Assembly: GCA_903837525.1 (NCBI GenBank)
Contig: CAILUU010000026.1
Coordinates: 1 to 64,000 of the forward strand
Length of the DNA stretch: 64,000 nt
Reading direction: 5' to 3'
Origin: an uncultured Bacteroidota bacterium
GTDB lineage: Bacteria; Bacteroidota; Bacteroidia; Chitinophagales; Chitinophagaceae
The translations under genes and the position numbers were made by a program. Position 1 is the stretch's first letter. Each line of letters opens with the position of its first letter. Below the pieces are notes generated by a model. It saw only the letters and a list, made by a program, of their open reading frames with translations. It ran no database searches and was not told the origin of the DNA. Of this stretch, positions 62,149 to 64,000 are shown one piece after another.

Positions 62149-63240
62149 ATGGCTTTTAAGAAAAATAGAATTATTTTTTTACTATTACTGTTAATTGCCT
62201 TTTTTGTTAAATGGTACTCCTCTAACAGTAATTGGGTTGAGGCAGGTTATGCCCATACTATTTATCCTAAAATAGGGTATTTTTTAAGATTAATTTTTGG
62301 CTGGTTACCCTTTAGCATTGGCGACATTTTATATGGTCTAGCATTTTTGTGGTTGTTGTTTAAGTTGATAAAAGGGGTAAAAAATAGTTTTCAAAAAAAA
62401 ATTACTTCAAGAGGGCAAGGCAAAAGTTTTAGTAAAGGAATATTTATTTTATTATGTACCTATTTAATTTTTACTATTTTTTGGGGTATAAATTATAACC
62501 GAAAAGGAATTGCGTACCAATTTAACTTAACTAAAGATTCCATAACAAAGCAAGATGTAGTTGACTTAAATTTATTTTTAGTAAAACAAGTAAATGAAAC
62601 AAAGTTGAGTTTGTTGTTAGCTAAAAGTAGCTACCCCAGCAATCAACAACTTTTTACTAGGGTTGAAAATGCGTATAAAAAATTAGATAGTATTTATCCT
62701 TTTTTAACGTACGAGCCTAAAAGCATAAAAACATCTATGTGGGGTTGGTTGGTTAATTACACTGGTTTTACCGGCTATTACAATCCGTTTACTGGCGAGG
62801 CTCAAGTAAATACAACCGTACCAAAGTTTATTCAGCCTTTTACAACTTGCCACGAAGTGGGGCACCAATTGGGTTATGCAAAAGAAAGTGAGGCAAATTT
62901 TGTTGCCTTTTTAGCAGCTATTCACTCAAACGATTCGTTGTTATTGTACTCAACTTATTTGAACATGTTTTTATATACTAATCGTAATGTAGGTAGAGTA
63001 GATACTGCTGCTGCAAAAATGGCTTATAAAGCATTAATACCTCAAGTAAAAGAAGATATTGCTACTTGGCGAAAATTTAATGCAAGCCACCAAAGCTTTA
63101 TGGAGCCTATTGTTAGATGGGGCTATGGATTTTATTTAAAGCAAAATAATCAGCCACAAGGATTGCTTAGTTACGATGCGGTTACCCATTTTTTAGTTCT
63201 TTATTATAAAAAGTATGGTACTTTGTACGTAAATTTTTAA
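62149..63240 (+). CDS. DUF3810 membrane protein with HExxH motif
   Basis: 363 residues. Two N-terminal membrane helices (FLLLLLIAFFVKWYSS; IGDILYGLAFLWLLFKLI) and a third (FILLCTYLIFTIFWGINYNRKG), then a soluble domain with MWGWLVNYTGFTGYYNPFTGEAQVNTTVPKFIQPFTTCHEVGHQLGYAKESEANFVAFLA. CHEVGHQLGYAKESEAN is a zincin-type HExxH with a downstream Glu, so metalloprotease activity is likely for the family but unproven. The stop overlaps the tspO start (TAATG), so the two are co-translated. Confidence 0.87.
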   Translation: MAFKKNRIIFLLLLLIAFFVKWYSSNSNWVEAGYAHTIYPKIGYFLRLIFGWLPFSIGDILYGLAFLWLLFKLIKGVKNSFQKKITSRGQGKSFSKGIFILLCTYLIFTIFWGINYNRKGIAYQFNLTKDSITKQDVVDLNLFLVKQVNETKLSLLLAKSSYPSNQQLFTRVENAYKKLDSIYPFLTYEPKSIKTSMWGWLVNYTGFTGYYNPFTGEAQVNTTVPKFIQPFTTCHEVGHQLGYAKESEANFVAFLAAIHSNDSLLLYSTYLNMFLYTNRNVGRVDTAAAKMAYKALIPQVKEDIATWRKFNASHQSFMEPIVRWGYGFYLKQNNQPQGLLSYDAVTHFLVLYYKKYGTLYVNF

Positions 63241-63713
63241 TGATGAATAGTATTCTTAAGTTATTTATTTCAATATTAATTCCGCTATTAATTGGGGGTA
63301 GTGCAGGTTTTTTTACAACCAGTGGGGTAAATGGTTGGTATGCGATGGCAAACAAACCTAGCTTTAATCCGCCAAATTGGATTTTTGCACCCGTTTGGAC
63401 AACGCTTTACATACTTATGGGCATTGCGTTGTATTTAGTTTGGAAATCGACTGCCACAGCATCCATAAAGCAAACCGCTATACTTTTATTTGTTGTACAA
63501 TTAACGCTTAACTTTTTTTGGAGCATTCTCTTTTTTCAATTTCAACTTACGGGTTGGGCTTTTGTAGAAATTATAGCTATGTGGGTGGCTATTTTATTTA
63601 CTATACTATGGTTTGGAAAAATATCTAGCACAGCGGCATGGTTGCTGGTACCTTATATATGTTGGGTAAGTTTTGCTAGTCTATTAAATTACAGTATTTG
63701 GAAGCTGAATTAA
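63240..63713 (+). CDS. tspO: TspO/MBR family protein
   Basis: Five-helix membrane protein of 157 residues that binds porphyrins and related ligands. Family blocks: WYAMANKPSFNPPNWIFAPVWTTLYILMGIALYLVWK (the W..L.KPSF.PP.W.F.PVW..LY signature), LTLNFFWSILFFQFQ and WLLVPYICWVSFASLLNYSIWKLN. Helix boundaries and length match. Two adjacent ATG codons (63240, 63243) are possible; the first overlaps the DUF3810 stop. Convergent with the gene at 63710, overlapping by 4 bases. Confidence 0.95.
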   Translation: MMNSILKLFISILIPLLIGGSAGFFTTSGVNGWYAMANKPSFNPPNWIFAPVWTTLYILMGIALYLVWKSTATASIKQTAILLFVVQLTLNFFWSILFFQFQLTGWAFVEIIAMWVAILFTILWFGKISSTAAWLLVPYICWVSFASLLNYSIWKLN

Positions 63714-64000
63714 AAAATCAATTTTTCTCTAAATTTTTTACTAAAGATTACTTGTGCTTCAAAAGGATCAAGCCATTTTTCTAGTTGTTGCTGCTGCTGC
63801 TCGGTAAGGTTATTTAAAAAAATAGATAGCTCCATTTTTGTACCCTCTTTTTTTGTTAAATAAATTACATGGGTAAGTACAAAGCCTGTGCTACCGCCCT
63901 TTACACCATAGTGCTTAAATACATTTTGAAAAGCTTTACTTTCCATAGGGTACTCTAATATTTCGGCAATTAGGGCATAAGCATCTTCATTAAAAATTTT
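63710..64000 (-). CDS. Serine hydrolase / class A beta-lactamase-like protein, C-terminal part (runs off the window)
   Basis: Only the last 97 codons are present. The track starts at an internal Met (63946), but the frame stays open to the window end (IFNEDAYALIAEILEYPMESKAFQNVFKHYGVKGGSTGFVLTHVIYLTKKEGTKMELSIFLNNLTEQQQQQLEKWL). GVKGGSTGFVLT matches the Lys-x-Gly (KTG-box) strand of serine beta-lactamase/DD-peptidase folds, and the following strand-helix order fits. The Ser-x-x-Lys part would lie beyond 64000, so catalytic competence cannot be judged. Confidence 0.6.
   Translation of the reverse strand, partial: KIFNEDAYALIAEILEYPMESKAFQNVFKHYGVKGGSTGFVLTHVIYLTKKEGTKMELSIFLNNLTEQQQQQLEKWLDPFEAQVIFSKKFREKLIF

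Overview
The window looks like the chromosome of an AT-rich member of the Bacteroidota, most likely Chitinophagaceae or a close relative. The evidence is: genes for type IX secretion (a PKD/CHU_C gliding-type giant protein next to PorP/SprF), a carboxypeptidase-like-domain TonB receptor, promoters of the Bacteroidota type (TTG, about 19 bases, TAnnTTTG), frequent TTG starts, almost no Shine-Dalgarno sequences, and Bacteroidota-type RpoB/RpoC, MnmE, TamB and DUF3810. No phage, IS transposase, CRISPR array or rRNA operon was seen. Layout, 1-22 kb: a TPR protein; a comA-aroE pair; a giant TamB; a degenerate barrel gene; DinB/DUF1572 and gamma-glutamyltransferase; a co-oriented M14 peptidase, PIG-L deacetylase and sodium symporter set; mnmE; and a TauE-cvfB pair. 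21.6-30 kb: a DEAD-box helicase, recG (with no ordinary start codon at its conserved N terminus), a 1215-residue T9SS-type protein and PorP/SprF. 30-39 kb: a seven-gene minus-strand nucleotide-sugar cluster (DegT, UDP-glucose dehydrogenase, UDP-glucuronate decarboxylase, a second nucleotide-sugar dehydrogenase, a WbpP-type epimerase, RfbC, RfbD), then divergent waaA and a convergent hypothetical gene. 39-54.5 kb: tdk, then rplK-rplA-rplJ-rplL and rpoB-rpoC. The usual rplL-rpoB junction is broken by a PKD lipoprotein, a degenerate HMA protein and a TonB receptor, and secE/nusG do not precede rplK. rplK and rpoB each have their own promoter with the same 14-base core, which also largely recurs before DUF177-rpmF-plsX. 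54.6-59.8 kb: behind tRNA-Arg(ACG) lies an accessory strip of eight small same-strand genes (two lipoproteins, CIA30-like, two tandem DoxX-like, two hypotheticals, DUF4760-like). It has gene relics, a 107-bp direct repeat and structured GC-richer spacers, two of which resemble integron attC sites. 59.9-64 kb: core genes again (plsX, rpmF, DUF177, DUF3810, tspO) and the 3' end of a serine hydrolase running off the window. The most unusual signals are the recG start, the interrupted ribosomal/RNA polymerase cluster, the accessory strip with attC-like spacers, the duplicated lipoprotein leader with a destroyed start codon, and an 85-bp dispersed repeat found twice 13 kb apart. All family calls are from reading the sequence; no database search was run.
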